From Verrucomicrobium spinosum DSM 4136 = JCM 18804 (GTDB taxonomy: Bacteria; Verrucomicrobiota; Verrucomicrobiia; Verrucomicrobiales; Verrucomicrobiaceae), in assembly GCF_000172155.1 (NCBI RefSeq), contig NZ_ABIZ01000001.1, forward strand, positions 8,031,105 through 8,095,104: a DNA stretch of 64,000 bases, read 5' to 3'. Position 1 is the stretch's first letter. Every line of letters begins with the position of its first letter. A model generated the notes under the pieces. The model was not told where the DNA came from, did no database searches, and worked only from the letters and a program-made list of their open reading frames with translations. Positions 45,018-53,853 of the stretch are shown here, in pieces. A program made the translations under genes and the position numbers.

Positions 45018-47342
45018 TTACTGGATGAAAATGAACTGCTGGGTGTTGATCAGCGCGTAGATGAGGTCTTCCATCGTGTTAAGACCTTTGTCCTGGGCCT
45101 TGCTCCAGACTTCCCGCTCCTTCGGCGTGGGCTTGCGGGAGAGCAGCGTCATGTACGCGGCATCCACCTTGTCATCGGGATACGGGGCTTTGTTGATGGT
45201 CAGCATCAGCTGGGAGTACTGGTCCATGATCTGCGGCAGGAGCGGGCTGTTCATCATCGCCAGCGCCTGGGGCACGGAGGCATCATAGTTGGCGTTCTCG
45301 ATCGTCTCACGGTCGCTCTGGCCGAACTCACGCAGGTAGTGCCCACGCGGGGCGGGGGAGTCGATCTCCGCCGAGCGTAACCACTGGCGCATCTGGGCCA
45401 CGCGGGACTTCGCATAGTCGCGCACCTTTTTCTCTGGGATGCCGTAGTACCCAGCCTCGTCCAGCAGCACCTTCTGCTGGGCCTCGCGCTCCTCGCGGAT
45501 TTGCTCATCCGTCTTGGGTGCCTTGTCATAGCCGGGGATGAGCACCTTGGTATCGATGCCCATGCTGGCTTCCATCGGATTCATGGCCATCATGGAGCTT
45601 GCCCCATCCGCCATAGCTGGTCCGGTGGGAGCAGCGGCACCGTCCACGGCGGCCAGCGTCGCGGAGGCCTCGGGGGTCGCCGTCTTGCCGCTCACATTGG
45701 AGGCCAGCTTGCGCATGGCCGGGACGACGATGTTCGTGTTCACGGACTGACGGGCGACCCGTTGCAGTTCGTTGGATTCGCGGCCCAGTTCACGGGCTTT
45801 CTCTTTGTCACCATCAGCACGGGCCTGGGCGATCAGCTTCTGTAGCTCCGTGAGCTTGGTGGATTGTTCCTTGAACTTCTGGCCGGCCACTTCGGCCCCC
45901 TTCAACATCTCTTCAGGCGTCAGGGTGTCCAGCGAGTCGCTGTACTTCTTGGCCGCCGCGATGCGTTGCTCAGCCTGCTCGCGCACCGGCAGATTGGGCA
46001 TGTCCGGCGTGGGATTGATGAGGGCTACGAAGGAATCCCACATCTGTTCAGCCGACATGCGGCGCAGGACGGGACCGGTAAAGTGATAGGGCATGCCAGC
46101 GGGGATCTCCTCACGGGTCACGGCGCTCTGATAGGCGCGGGTGTTGAAGAGCGTCCGCAGGTAGGCCTTCATGTCATAGTTCAGGCTCACCATCAGGCCC
46201 TCCAGGTGCTTCATCAGTTCCGGATTCATCGCCACAGTACTGTCCATGAGCTCATCCACGGGCTCAATGAGGCCCATGCCAAAGGTCTTTTTCCACAGCC
46301 GGTTTGCCACCACATTGGTGAAACGGGGGTTGTCCCGGGAGGTCATCCAGGTGGCATAAGCCTCCAGCTGGCCCTGGCCTTCCTTCTTTTCCACCGCCTT
46401 GCCCATCATCGAGGCAGGGGCCACAGCGGACTTGGGTTTGGCATCAGTGTACTGATAGTCATGCGGCAGGCGCAGCTCGCGACGCTCGTTGAAGCTGGCG
46501 TCCGTGTAGCGCACGGGGTCACGCAGACGGGTCAGCGCCTCATTCACATAGCGGGACTCTTTGCGATACTCTTCCCGCGCCTTGTTGGCGGCGTCTTTGC
46601 CGTGGGCTTTCTCGATGTCGCGGATGGCTTTTTCCCGGTCGCGCAGCAGATCGCGGACCCCCGTGAGAGCCCCGCCGTTGTAGTCATTGGCCTCCACCCC
46701 GTAGGTGAAGGCGGCCATTTCATAAAACTGCTTCTGTGACCACTTGTCGAAGGGGTGGTTGTGGCACTGGGCGCACTCCACACGTGTGCCCAGGAAGATG
46801 CGCACCGTGTTGGCCATGTTGTCCAGCGGCATGCCGCGGTCTCTCATGTAGTAGCCAATGGCCCCGTTCTCCCAGGAACGGCCCTGCGCGGAAACCATCT
46901 CCCGCACAAACTGGTCGTACGGCTTGTTCGTGCGCAGGCTGTCCTTGATGAAGCTCGTGTAGGCCGTGCCGGTGATCGCTCCCGCCTGGCCATTGCTCTG
47001 GGCCCGCAGCACATCCGCCCAGAAGTTGTAGAAGTGCTGCACATACCCTTCACCCGCCAGCAGGCGGTCGATGAGCTTCTGCCGCTTGGCCGGATCCTTT
47101 GAGTTGAGATACTCCTCCGTCTCACGGTAGGTCGGGATGCGGCCCACAATGTCCAAGTGGATGCGACGAACAAACATCTCGTCTGAAACCGGCTCATTGC
47201 CCTTGAGCTTGTTCTTCTGCCAGTCGGCCGCCAAAATGGCGTCAATCTGCGCCGCCGCCTTGAGAGGATCTGGCTTGGCGGCAGGCAGCGTTCCCGCCAC
47301 GGCAAAGGCAAGAATAGCAAGGCAAGGCGTGAGCGTCTTCAT
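45018..47342 (-). CDS. Secreted DUF1549/DUF1553 protein
   Basis: A 774-residue exported protein (signal peptide to about LPAAKPD). DUF1549 occupies the N-terminal third: VSDEMFVRRIHLDIVGRIPT, KLIDRLLAGEGYVQHFYNFW, then a haem-like CxxCH in VECAQCHNHPFDKWSQ. DUF1553 forms the C-terminal part: SRDNPRFTNVVANRLWKKTF, YDMKAYLRTLFNTRAYQ, and FGQSDRETIENANYD ending in YALINTQQFIFIQ. A charged helical insertion (about 490-560) separates them. The lone CxxCH suggests c-type haem or metal binding. It forms an operon with the DUF1501 gene behind it. Confidence 0.93.
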   Translation of the reverse strand: MKTLTPCLAILAFAVAGTLPAAKPDPLKAAAQIDAILAADWQKNKLKGNEPVSDEMFVRRIHLDIVGRIPTYRETEEYLNSKDPAKRQKLIDRLLAGEGYVQHFYNFWADVLRAQSNGQAGAITGTAYTSFIKDSLRTNKPYDQFVREMVSAQGRSWENGAIGYYMRDRGMPLDNMANTVRIFLGTRVECAQCHNHPFDKWSQKQFYEMAAFTYGVEANDYNGGALTGVRDLLRDREKAIRDIEKAHGKDAANKAREEYRKESRYVNEALTRLRDPVRYTDASFNERRELRLPHDYQYTDAKPKSAVAPASMMGKAVEKKEGQGQLEAYATWMTSRDNPRFTNVVANRLWKKTFGMGLIEPVDELMDSTVAMNPELMKHLEGLMVSLNYDMKAYLRTLFNTRAYQSAVTREEIPAGMPYHFTGPVLRRMSAEQMWDSFVALINPTPDMPNLPVREQAEQRIAAAKKYSDSLDTLTPEEMLKGAEVAGQKFKEQSTKLTELQKLIAQARADGDKEKARELGRESNELQRVARQSVNTNIVVPAMRKLASNVSGKTATPEASATLAAVDGAAAPTGPAMADGASSMMAMNPMEASMGIDTKVLIPGYDKAPKTDEQIREEREAQQKVLLDEAGYYGIPEKKVRDYAKSRVAQMRQWLRSAEIDSPAPRGHYLREFGQSDRETIENANYDASVPQALAMMNSPLLPQIMDQYSQLMLTINKAPYPDDKVDAAYMTLLSRKPTPKEREVWSKAQDKGLNTMEDLIYALINTQQFIFIQ

Positions 47343-47737
47343 CTTGGGCTTAAAAACGATGGATGTTTTTCTTTCTATCAGTAAGAACTATACGGTGTAT
47401 GGAGCTCCAACGGAGGTGAATGGATCAGTCCGCCCTGTGATTTGATCGGCAAAAAAGGTCCTGTGCCTGATGGCGGGCGGCTTGCAGGCCGCGTGAGGAG
47501 ACCGATGCTGCAGGCCATTCCGGCCGCGACCTCACGGAAAAGGCCGCACATTAAGTCCATGCAGCTGAGCAAGATCCACCATGGCTGCCGCAACGTATCC
47601 CCCCAATCCGGCAACATGCGCACCAAGGCAGAAGGGGTTGCGAGCCCGCCCGCCCTTGCCATGATAGCGGCTTTCCCCGGGTCTTTCCTGAACGGGAACC
47701 CTCCTTAAAATCCCCACACCCCTCACTTTTTTCTCCG
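47343..47737. other. Divergent intergenic region
   Basis: Separates two divergent transcription units, so both promoters should lie here. GC-rich short palindromes occur around 47470-47560 (CTTGCAGGCCGCG, GCTGCAGGCC). No coding frame or listed repeat family was found. Confidence 0.45.
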
Positions 47738-48490
47738 ATGAAACTCGTTTCCTGGAACGTCAACGGCATCCGCGCCTGCATGGACAAGGGTCTGCGCGAA
47801 TACCTCACCGCCTGCGATGCCGACGTGATCTGTCTGCAGGAGGTGAAGGCCATGGAGGAGCAGGCCGGGCTGGAGTGGTTCAAGGACTATCAGGTCGTCT
47901 GGAACGCCGCCCAGAAGAAGGGCTACTCCGGCACGGCCATTCTCACCCGTCAGCCGATCAAGTCCCACGCCATCGGCATGGGCATCGATGAGCATGACAA
48001 GGAAGGCCGCGTCATCACCGTGGAGTTCCCCGACTACTACGTGGTGAACGTGTACACGCCCAACGCCCAGGCTGAGCTGGCCCGCCTGCCGTATCGCCTG
48101 CTTTGGGATGATGCTTTCCGCCTCTATCTCAAGAACCTAGAACAGACCAAGCCCGTGCTGGCCTGCGGTGACCTGAACGTCGCACACAACGAGATCGACA
48201 TCGCCCGGCCCAAGGAAAACCGCTTCAGCCCCGGCTTCAGCGATCAGGAACGTGCCAGCTTCGGCAAGCTGCTGGAATCTGGCTTTGTGGATACCTTCCG
48301 CCACTTCGACTCCCGTCCCCATCAATACTCCTGGTGGAGCTACCGCGCCAATGCCCGCGGCAACAACGTGGGCTGGCGCATCGACTACTGGCTCGCCTCC
48401 CAAGGACTGAAGGACGGCCTGAAAAGCTCGATCATCCGCCCAGACATCCACGGGTCAGACCATTGCCCGGTGGAGCTGGTGATGGGGTGA
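47738..48490 (+). CDS. xthA: Exodeoxyribonuclease III (AP endonuclease)
   Basis: Exonuclease III cleaves abasic sites and trims 3' ends in base-excision repair. The metal-dependent exonuclease/endonuclease/phosphatase fold shows SWNVNGIRACMDKGL, the catalytic Glu in ICLQEVKA, YSGTAILTR, VYTPNAQ, the Asp/Asn pair in CGDLNVAHNEIDIARP, and the final catalytic GSDHCPV. DYWLASQGL near the C terminus is also conserved. Length 250 aa is normal. It stands alone, with a likely transposon-derived element about 140 bp behind it. Confidence 0.96.
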   Translation: MKLVSWNVNGIRACMDKGLREYLTACDADVICLQEVKAMEEQAGLEWFKDYQVVWNAAQKKGYSGTAILTRQPIKSHAIGMGIDEHDKEGRVITVEFPDYYVVNVYTPNAQAELARLPYRLLWDDAFRLYLKNLEQTKPVLACGDLNVAHNEIDIARPKENRFSPGFSDQERASFGKLLESGFVDTFRHFDSRPHQYSWWSYRANARGNNVGWRIDYWLASQGLKDGLKSSIIRPDIHGSDHCPVELVMG

Positions 48491-48629
48491 GGTGCGGGGA
48501 CTAGGGAGTGAGGGAGTATTGAGTGGGGGCCAAGCAGATTGCGACGCCGGAGCCCCCTCCCTTCAGCCTGCCCCAAGCTCCAACAGCCCCAGCGCCTCCC
48601 CCTCTGCCACGCCGCCCCCAACACCGGTC

Positions 48630-48809
48630 GTAGTTGTCCACGTAAGGAGGCACTAACTGAAGCTTCTACGGCTTGAATCTCGCGACCGAACTCCACCCGC
48701 CCAACGCTCCGCTCCCCACCGCCCAAGCGGACACTTTGGCCTCTTGATCCTCTGCCCGGCCTCGCCGCCAAAGACCGGGAAATTTGTGCCTCCTTACGTG
48801 GACAACTAC
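48630..48809. mobile_element. 180-bp MITE-like element with perfect 24-bp terminal inverted repeats
   Basis: The 24 bases at 48630-48653 (starting GTAGTTGTCCACGTAAGGAG) are the exact reverse complement of 48786-48809. ACCGG stands on both outer sides (48623-48627 and 48810-48814), a possible target duplication, although two extra bases intervene on the left. The 132-bp interior has no coding frame. No transposase is in the window, so if mobile it moves in trans. An alternative is a very stable long hairpin with a regulatory or terminator role. Confidence 0.7.
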
Positions 48810-49018
48810 ACCGGCATTGGGAGTTGAGCCGAAGAGGGCAAGTCCCAGGCCCATTGGCCGCTGAGGCAGGCTGAAAAACTTGCTTGCTGCAAGGGTTGAA
48901 CCAAATGCCCCGGTTCCAGCTCCCGCATCACCAAGCGTACCCAAGAGCCGGGACGGCTCTTCTACTTTGCCCGAGGCGTCACTTCCACGAACCCCTCCCA
49001 CCACCGCCCCCCAACAAA

Positions 49019-49050
49019 AAACCGCCGGCACCTCATCGGCACCGGCGGTT
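49019..49050 (-). terminator. Intrinsic terminator of the Gfo/Idh gene
   Basis: ACCGCCGG (49021-49028) pairs with CCGGCGGT (49042-49049). On the minus strand the stem is followed by six Ts. It lies about 60 bp past the stop codon. Confidence 0.88.
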
Positions 49051-49109
49051 CGAGTCCTTCACATCTCAGACTCTTAACTTCTAACCCATAACTCTTAACT
49101 CCCACCCCA

Positions 49110-50447
49110 TCACACCTTCCACTCACCGCGGTAATCCCGCGTCAACCACTTGGGATCGCCACCGCTGACGATCTGGTTCTTGATGGGGTCCCACTTCAGG
49201 TTCGCACCGTAGTAGTAGCCGATGTTGAGCAGGTGGCAGGCGATGGCGCTGCTGGCACCGATACCCACGTCACACACAGGCTTCTGGCGGGACTTGATGC
49301 AGGCCAGGAAGTCCTGGATCTGGTCCTTGCTGTTGTACAGCTTCACCTTGGCGTTGGTGAGAAACTCACGCTCCATCAGAGTGTACTCACGCTGGAGGGA
49401 GGTGCCCTTGTCGAGATCCTTGTCCCAGAACTTGGCCTTGGTCTTGCCGCCGAGCACGAGCTCGAACTTGCCGCGGTTCACGTGCACCTCCCCTTCGGTA
49501 CCGAAGAAGCTGCACCCCTTGCCGGTCACGTGGTTGAGGATCACGCCGTTCGCATACACGAGCTGGCCACCCTTCTGGGCGGTCTGCCAGTCGGCCGGCG
49601 GACGCAGTTCCACCGGGCCGTTCTCATCCATGCCGAGGCCCCACTGGGCAATGTCGATGTGGTGGGCACCCCAGTCGGTCACCATACCGCCGCCATACTC
49701 ACGGGAGTAGCGCCAGCCCATGGGGAAATTCTTGGAGACACCACGGGGGCTGAGCTCCGAGTTGTACGGACGAACCGGAGCTGGCCCAAGCCAGCGGTCC
49801 CAGTCGAGACCGGGCTCCAGGGGCTCCTCGGGCAGGGCGCAGGGCTTGGCCGGGCCGCCGAAGGAGGTGTCCACCGTCTTGATCTCTCCGATGACGCCGT
49901 TGCGCACCAGTTCACAGGCGATGCGGAACTCCGCGCTGCTACGCTGCATCGAGCCGGTCTGGAGGATCCGGTTGTTCTTCCGCACCGTGTCCACCAGGGT
50001 GACGGCCTCGTGGATGTTGTGGGTCAGCGGCTTTTCGCAGTACACGTCCTTGCCGTTGGTCACGGCGGAGAGGCTGATGATCGCATGCCAGTGGTCGGGC
50101 GTGGCGATGCAGACCGCGTTGATGTCCTTGTTCGTGGTGATCTCACGGAAGTCGTTCACCGCCTTGCAGCTGGTGTTGCCATAGGCTTTGTCCACCTTGG
50201 CCTTGGCGTCCTCGCGCCGGGTGGTGTCCACGTCGCAGACGGCGACCACCTGGACGTTCGGATACTGAAGGAAGCGGCTCAGGAGGCCCCCCATCTGCTT
50301 GCCCATGCCGATGAAACCCATGACGATGCGCTCATTGGGAGCGGCGTCCTGGGCCCAGGTGCGGCCGGGGATGAAAAACGGAGCGGCAACGCCGGCGGTC
50401 GCAGTCTGCAGGAAGCGACGACGGCTGGAGGAGGAAGGTGCGGACAT
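49110..50447 (-). CDS. Tat-exported Gfo/Idh/MocA-family oxidoreductase
   Basis: A 445-residue NAD(P)-dependent oxidoreductase. The Tat leader is SSRRRFLQTATAGVAAPFF. The Rossmann fold begins RIVMGFIGMGKQMGGLL, and the family's sugar-binding catalytic motif is YCEKPLTHNIHEA (Lys in EKP), with CIATPDHWHAI before it. The C-terminal domain shows MVTDWGAHHIDIAQWGLGMD. Exported members are abundant in Planctomycetes and Verrucomicrobia and are believed to act on sugars with a tightly bound cofactor. ATG 50447 is preferred because it starts the leader. Single-gene unit with a good terminator. Confidence 0.93.
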   Translation of the reverse strand: MSAPSSSSRRRFLQTATAGVAAPFFIPGRTWAQDAAPNERIVMGFIGMGKQMGGLLSRFLQYPNVQVVAVCDVDTTRREDAKAKVDKAYGNTSCKAVNDFREITTNKDINAVCIATPDHWHAIISLSAVTNGKDVYCEKPLTHNIHEAVTLVDTVRKNNRILQTGSMQRSSAEFRIACELVRNGVIGEIKTVDTSFGGPAKPCALPEEPLEPGLDWDRWLGPAPVRPYNSELSPRGVSKNFPMGWRYSREYGGGMVTDWGAHHIDIAQWGLGMDENGPVELRPPADWQTAQKGGQLVYANGVILNHVTGKGCSFFGTEGEVHVNRGKFELVLGGKTKAKFWDKDLDKGTSLQREYTLMEREFLTNAKVKLYNSKDQIQDFLACIKSRQKPVCDVGIGASSAIACHLLNIGYYYGANLKWDPIKNQIVSGGDPKWLTRDYRGEWKV

Positions 50448-50554
50448 GGAGACGGTGTAGATGAGTTGGTGAGGGGACAACCCTACGCTGGCCGGGGGGC
50501 GTTCTTGCATCCACACGCTGCCATTTCCCGCCCGCTCTGCCCCAGAAAGCAAGC

Positions 50555-50579
50555 GGGGCAGGCTTTTTCAGCCTGCCCC
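50555..50579. terminator. Perfect 10-bp hairpin upstream of the Gfo/Idh gene
   Basis: GGGGCAGGCT (50555-50564) pairs with AGCCTGCCCC (50570-50579) around TTTTC. It lies 36 bp past the stop of the DUF4013 gene on the minus strand and has no long T-run, so it is a probable rather than certain terminator. Confidence 0.55.
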
Positions 50580-50614
50580 ACGGGACTCTTGAAGATTTGT
50601 GTGCCTGGACTGGC

Positions 50615-51340
50615 TTATAGGACGGCCAGTTTCGGGCTCACTGGCACGGGCTCACCGCCGCGGCTCAGGTAGAGCTTGTAAACCTGCTTGCTCAGGTGCG
50701 TCCAGGAGAAGAACATCAGCGCCTGGGCCAGGAACATCCCGACGCAAAAGGCGAAGAACCCGATGAAGGTCAGCAAAGATCCCGCCACCAGCACGAACAG
50801 GGAGGCCATGAGAATCTCCTTCCACATCATGAGGGCGAACTTCTTGATGAAGTTGATGTCGAACGCCTGCACAAAGTCCTGCACCAGCGAGGCACGAATA
50901 CTGAGCGGCATCATGATGAGGGAGAGCACCGCAAAGATGCCGAAGTACACCACCAGGGAGATGAGACTCATGATCAGGGCGAAGAACCCGCCTACGACCC
51001 CGTTGGAATCTGAGAGCAATGCGGTGAGGATCATGATGGGGATGAAGAACACCAGCCACAGCACCAGGCCGACGCCGATGCCGACCGCCGCCGTGGTGAG
51101 CATCGGCCACAGGCCGCGCTCCAGGTACTTGCCCAGTTGATTGAAATCAAAGTCCGGGAAGGTGACGAAGTCCTCGTCGTTCTGGCGCATGTAGAAGCCG
51201 GTGACCAGCCAGCCGGCCAGAACGATGAAACCAACGAGCGGGATGATGCTGGACACCAGGGCACACAGACCGGCGAAGATCAGGTTGGTGACCCACTTCG
51301 GGCTCTTGAAGAAGTCAGTGATGGATTCGACAAATTTCAT
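50615..51340 (-). CDS. DUF4013 membrane protein
   Basis: A 241-residue integral membrane protein with about five or six hydrophobic segments. Segments include LIFAGLCALVSSIIPLVGFIV, GVGLVLWLVFFIPIMILTALL and LLTFIGFFAFCVGMFLAQAL. The pattern matches DUF4013: an N-terminal SPKWVTNLIFAG, then GWLVTGFYMRQ and a central FDINFIKKFALMMWKE. Function is unknown for the whole family. It lies 89 bp after the coiled-coil secreted protein on the same strand and could be the last gene of the GbsR-headed cluster. Confidence 0.82.
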   Translation of the reverse strand: MKFVESITDFFKSPKWVTNLIFAGLCALVSSIIPLVGFIVLAGWLVTGFYMRQNDEDFVTFPDFDFNQLGKYLERGLWPMLTTAAVGIGVGLVLWLVFFIPIMILTALLSDSNGVVGGFFALIMSLISLVVYFGIFAVLSLIMMPLSIRASLVQDFVQAFDINFIKKFALMMWKEILMASLFVLVAGSLLTFIGFFAFCVGMFLAQALMFFSWTHLSKQVYKLYLSRGGEPVPVSPKLAVL

Positions 51341-51429
51341 GGCGGGATCGTGACGGGAAAACAGGTGTTGTTGACAGAGGGAGCGTGGGAACTGATGAGG
51401 GATGAGGCGGAAAAACTTTTTCAGGACCC

Positions 51430-51945
51430 TTACAGACCGGCCTCGTCCTTGGCGAGGGTGAGGTTGTCACTCAGGGCTCCCAGCGTGCGGTCAAACCCAC
51501 GCTGCTTCACACGGAAGGCCTCTTCAGAGGGCGTCTCCTTGAGCCGCTCCAGATCGCGTTTGCAGTAGTCCAGCTGCAGCTTGAAGGAATCAATGCGCAT
51601 TTTGAAATAATCCCGCGTGGTGATCGCAGCGCCGCTCTCCACGAGCACGTCGATCTCCGCTTCCATCGTGGCGATGGCCGATTGGGCCTTCTTCAGATAT
51701 TCCTCCTTGCTCAGGCGAAGGTTGTCCTTCGTCCGCTCCCAGAGTTCTTTGCTTTTGATCTCTGTTTTGTTGGCCGCCTTGGACACTTCGCCAATCACCT
51801 TGTCGAGCATGTTCTTGGCTTTGTCCGCCGTGGTCTTGTCCACGAGGGGTTTGTCCTTTTCCTTCTCTTGGGCGTGGCCAGCAAGGGGCGCGCTCAAGGC
51901 GAGTGCAAGAAACGGGACGGCAAAAAGGGCGGGGAACGATTTCAT
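51430..51945 (-). CDS. Secreted coiled-coil hypothetical protein
   Basis: A 171-residue exported protein. The signal peptide (MKSFPALFAVPFLALALSA, cleavage near GHAQEK) is followed almost entirely by Lys/Glu/Ala-rich heptads that predict a long helical or coiled-coil structure (ADKAKNMLDKVIGEVSKAAN, KMRIDSFKLQLDYCKRDLER). No enzymatic motif is present and I do not recognise a family. It follows the DoxX-like gene by 93 bp, so it may be part of the same envelope cluster. ATG 51945 begins the signal peptide; the frame is open further upstream but not conserved-looking. Confidence 0.65.
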   Translation of the reverse strand: MKSFPALFAVPFLALALSAPLAGHAQEKEKDKPLVDKTTADKAKNMLDKVIGEVSKAANKTEIKSKELWERTKDNLRLSKEEYLKKAQSAIATMEAEIDVLVESGAAITTRDYFKMRIDSFKLQLDYCKRDLERLKETPSEEAFRVKQRGFDRTLGALSDNLTLAKDEAGL

Positions 51946-52038
51946 GACAGGTGCGTGTAGCAGGTGACCGTGTGCAGTATCTACGCCGATTCTTGTGCAT
52001 ATTGGTCCCCTTTGCGACACGCAAAATGAAAAAAGGCT

Positions 52039-52500
52039 TCACCTTTCTTTCGTTGACGCGGGCAAACGCGGCCACCACCACACCAGTGCCGCACAATTAA
52101 AGAGGCACGCATCTTTGACCAGACCACCAAAAGGATCATGCAGAGCCTCTGGATGGCTCGTGATGACCAGCACCATGAGCACCAGCACGGCCAGCGTGGA
52201 GATCAGGGCCGCCGCACGCTCCCAGATGCCGCTCATGATGCCAAAGCCTGCCAGGATCATGGCCATCCCCAGCCAGTAGAGCGTCTGCTCTGGCGAGCCC
52301 CACCACCAGCCGCTGCGGCGCACCATTTCAAACTGAGTGGCGGAGGGATGCAGAATCTTCGGGATTAGCCCCTCCCAGACCCACACCAGCCCGATGGAAA
52401 AACGGGCTGAGGTCTTGATCCATTGCAAGCGGCGGAAGTCCCGCAGACTCACGGGCACAGTGACGGGTTCCGGATCGACGATGGCTTTGTGCATGTTCAT
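52039..52500 (-). CDS. DoxX-like four-helix membrane protein
   Basis: A 153-residue protein with four membrane helices and the DoxX-like pattern: IGLVWVWEGLIPKILHPS in helix 1, LYWLGMAMILAGFGIMSGIW in helix 2, STLAVLVLMVLVITSHPE in helix 3, and a last helix FNCAALVWWW. The first 25 residues are cytoplasmic and basic. DoxX relatives are subunits of thiosulfate:quinone oxidoreductases or have unknown membrane roles; the catalytic meaning here is open. It begins 33 bp after the DUF2071 gene, so it belongs to the same operon. Confidence 0.8.
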   Translation of the reverse strand: MNMHKAIVDPEPVTVPVSLRDFRRLQWIKTSARFSIGLVWVWEGLIPKILHPSATQFEMVRRSGWWWGSPEQTLYWLGMAMILAGFGIMSGIWERAAALISTLAVLVLMVLVITSHPEALHDPFGGLVKDACLFNCAALVWWWPRLPASTKER

Positions 52501-52533
52501 GGTGTTGGAAAAAAGGTTGATGTTGGATCGCGG

Positions 52534-53343
52534 CTAAATCTTGCTGGGGCGGCTCATCCACACGCCCGGAGATCCTGGTGAATAGTGCGCGCCGCGCAGG
52601 CGGGCTCCCTCGAACCAGGCGCAATGGCCCCGCAGGAGTCTGTCATCCAGCACCTCCGGCACCACCTCCACCTGCGGCCACGGCGGGTGCCAGATGCGGA
52701 AGCGCCGCTTCCACCCCAGCCACTCGGTGAAGGCGCTGTAGCGCTCCATCAGAAACTCGGTGAGGCTCCCCGCCACACACGACGCAAACGGCCCGCTCAC
52801 AGGTGCCCGGTAGCGCAGACATCCGGTGCTGTACGCATCCTCCACGCACCCGGTCAGCTCACCTTCCTCATGCCGGTGATCGTAGCGCAGCCTCCCCAGC
52901 CGATAGGGCAAACCGAACACCGGTCGCCCCAGCCCTACCGCCAAACGGTTCGGCAGCCACTCGTGCAGGAAGTGAATGCCCTCCTCGACATCCGGCCCCT
53001 CTCCCACATGGGATCTCACATAGGTCCGTACATTCAGGAACTCATGCGTGGCGATCGGTCGCAGCATCCAGGAGGTCCAGCGCCCGCCCCGCCTTGGGGC
53101 CATGTCCCGCATGGTGAAGGCCACCAGGCTCACATAGGCACGCCCTTCATGCAGATCCAGCGGGAAGGGCACCCAGGGCTGAAGTGCGGTGGGATCCACC
53201 TCGTAGTGCAGCATCAGCACCCGCTCCCAGTCGGCGGTGAGCAGGGGCTCGCCCAGGCCACCCTGCAACAAACGCTCGCGTCCCGCCGCGCTGGGCAGCC
53301 AGCTTTTCAAAGGGGCCGCCATCGAAGACATAGGTGTCTTCAT
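52534..53343 (-). CDS. DUF2071 (acetoacetate-decarboxylase-like) protein
   Basis: A 269-residue protein of the DUF2071/YqjF family, whose fold is like acetoacetate decarboxylase. Landmarks are LLTADWERVLMLHYEVDPTA, LQPWVPFPLDLHEGRAYVSL, FLNVRTYVRS and a C-terminal WPQVEVVPEVLDD. No firm reaction is known. Its ATG overlaps the stop of the preceding small membrane-protein gene (ATGA, 53340-53343), so translational coupling is likely. The frame remains open for 111 codons upstream, but that stretch overlaps the other gene out of frame and is not real. Confidence 0.85.
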   Translation of the reverse strand: MKTPMSSMAAPLKSWLPSAAGRERLLQGGLGEPLLTADWERVLMLHYEVDPTALQPWVPFPLDLHEGRAYVSLVAFTMRDMAPRRGGRWTSWMLRPIATHEFLNVRTYVRSHVGEGPDVEEGIHFLHEWLPNRLAVGLGRPVFGLPYRLGRLRYDHRHEEGELTGCVEDAYSTGCLRYRAPVSGPFASCVAGSLTEFLMERYSAFTEWLGWKRRFRIWHPPWPQVEVVPEVLDDRLLRGHCAWFEGARLRGAHYSPGSPGVWMSRPSKI

Positions 53344-53789
53344 AAGACCCTCCCGGTTTGTAGCGCCGCCATGGCGTACACGGTGGTCCACGCGGCATAG
53401 CCAAAGAACAGCACCCAGTGAATGACGGTGCGGCTGGGGATGCCACGCCAGTGGGCCGGGCTGTAGTGCGTCCACTGCAAGACACAGCGGATGCCCCAGA
53501 AGAGGCCCATGGCCCCGCACAACCAACGGGACAGCTCTGTGGGGGCATGCGCCATCTCCGGTGCGAACCGCCACGTCAGCACACCCCAGATGATCAGCGT
53601 GATGCTGATGAACCAGGAGTGAATGGTGAACACATCCCGGACCAGCAGCGACATGCGGGAGATGTCCCCCTCCCACTTCATGATCCGCGGGAGGAAGAAG
53701 CTCAGCACAGCCAGCCCCAGCTGCAGGACGGCGACAAAACGGAGCAGGGCTTCGAGGTGGGTGAAGGCGGTCTGGATGAGCGTGTTCAT
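53340..53789 (-). CDS. Small membrane protein of the GbsR-headed operon (copy 2)
   Basis: A 149-residue protein with four predicted membrane helices (FVAVLQLGLAVLSFFLPRIM, FISITLIIWGVLTW, LCGAMGLFWGIRCVLQW, WVLFFGYAAWTTVYAMAAL). It resembles the protein at 54777-55244 in length, helix spacing and short motifs: TWRFAPEMAHA and MTLLHAPEMARG, MGLFWGIRCVLQ and TAVFWGARLLVQ. The two are therefore probably old duplicates. Its stop overlaps the start of the DUF2071 gene. No function can be assigned. Confidence 0.72.
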   Translation of the reverse strand: MNTLIQTAFTHLEALLRFVAVLQLGLAVLSFFLPRIMKWEGDISRMSLLVRDVFTIHSWFISITLIIWGVLTWRFAPEMAHAPTELSRWLCGAMGLFWGIRCVLQWTHYSPAHWRGIPSRTVIHWVLFFGYAAWTTVYAMAALQTGRVL

Positions 53790-53853
53790 GATGGGCAGGT
53801 GGGAAAGGGAGGTTCGGGGTCGGGATCGAATGGATGCAGTTGTGGGAAACAAC

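Larger units (their letters stand above)
48491..49109. other. Intergenic region with an inverted-repeat element, a hairpin and a terminator
   Basis: Contains the 180-bp element at 48630-48809, the 19-bp AAGAGCC hairpin at 48943-48961 and the terminator at 49019-49050. Between the terminator and the following gene are simple words of the CTTAACTTCTAACC type (49073-49101). No gene is supported. Confidence 0.7.
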
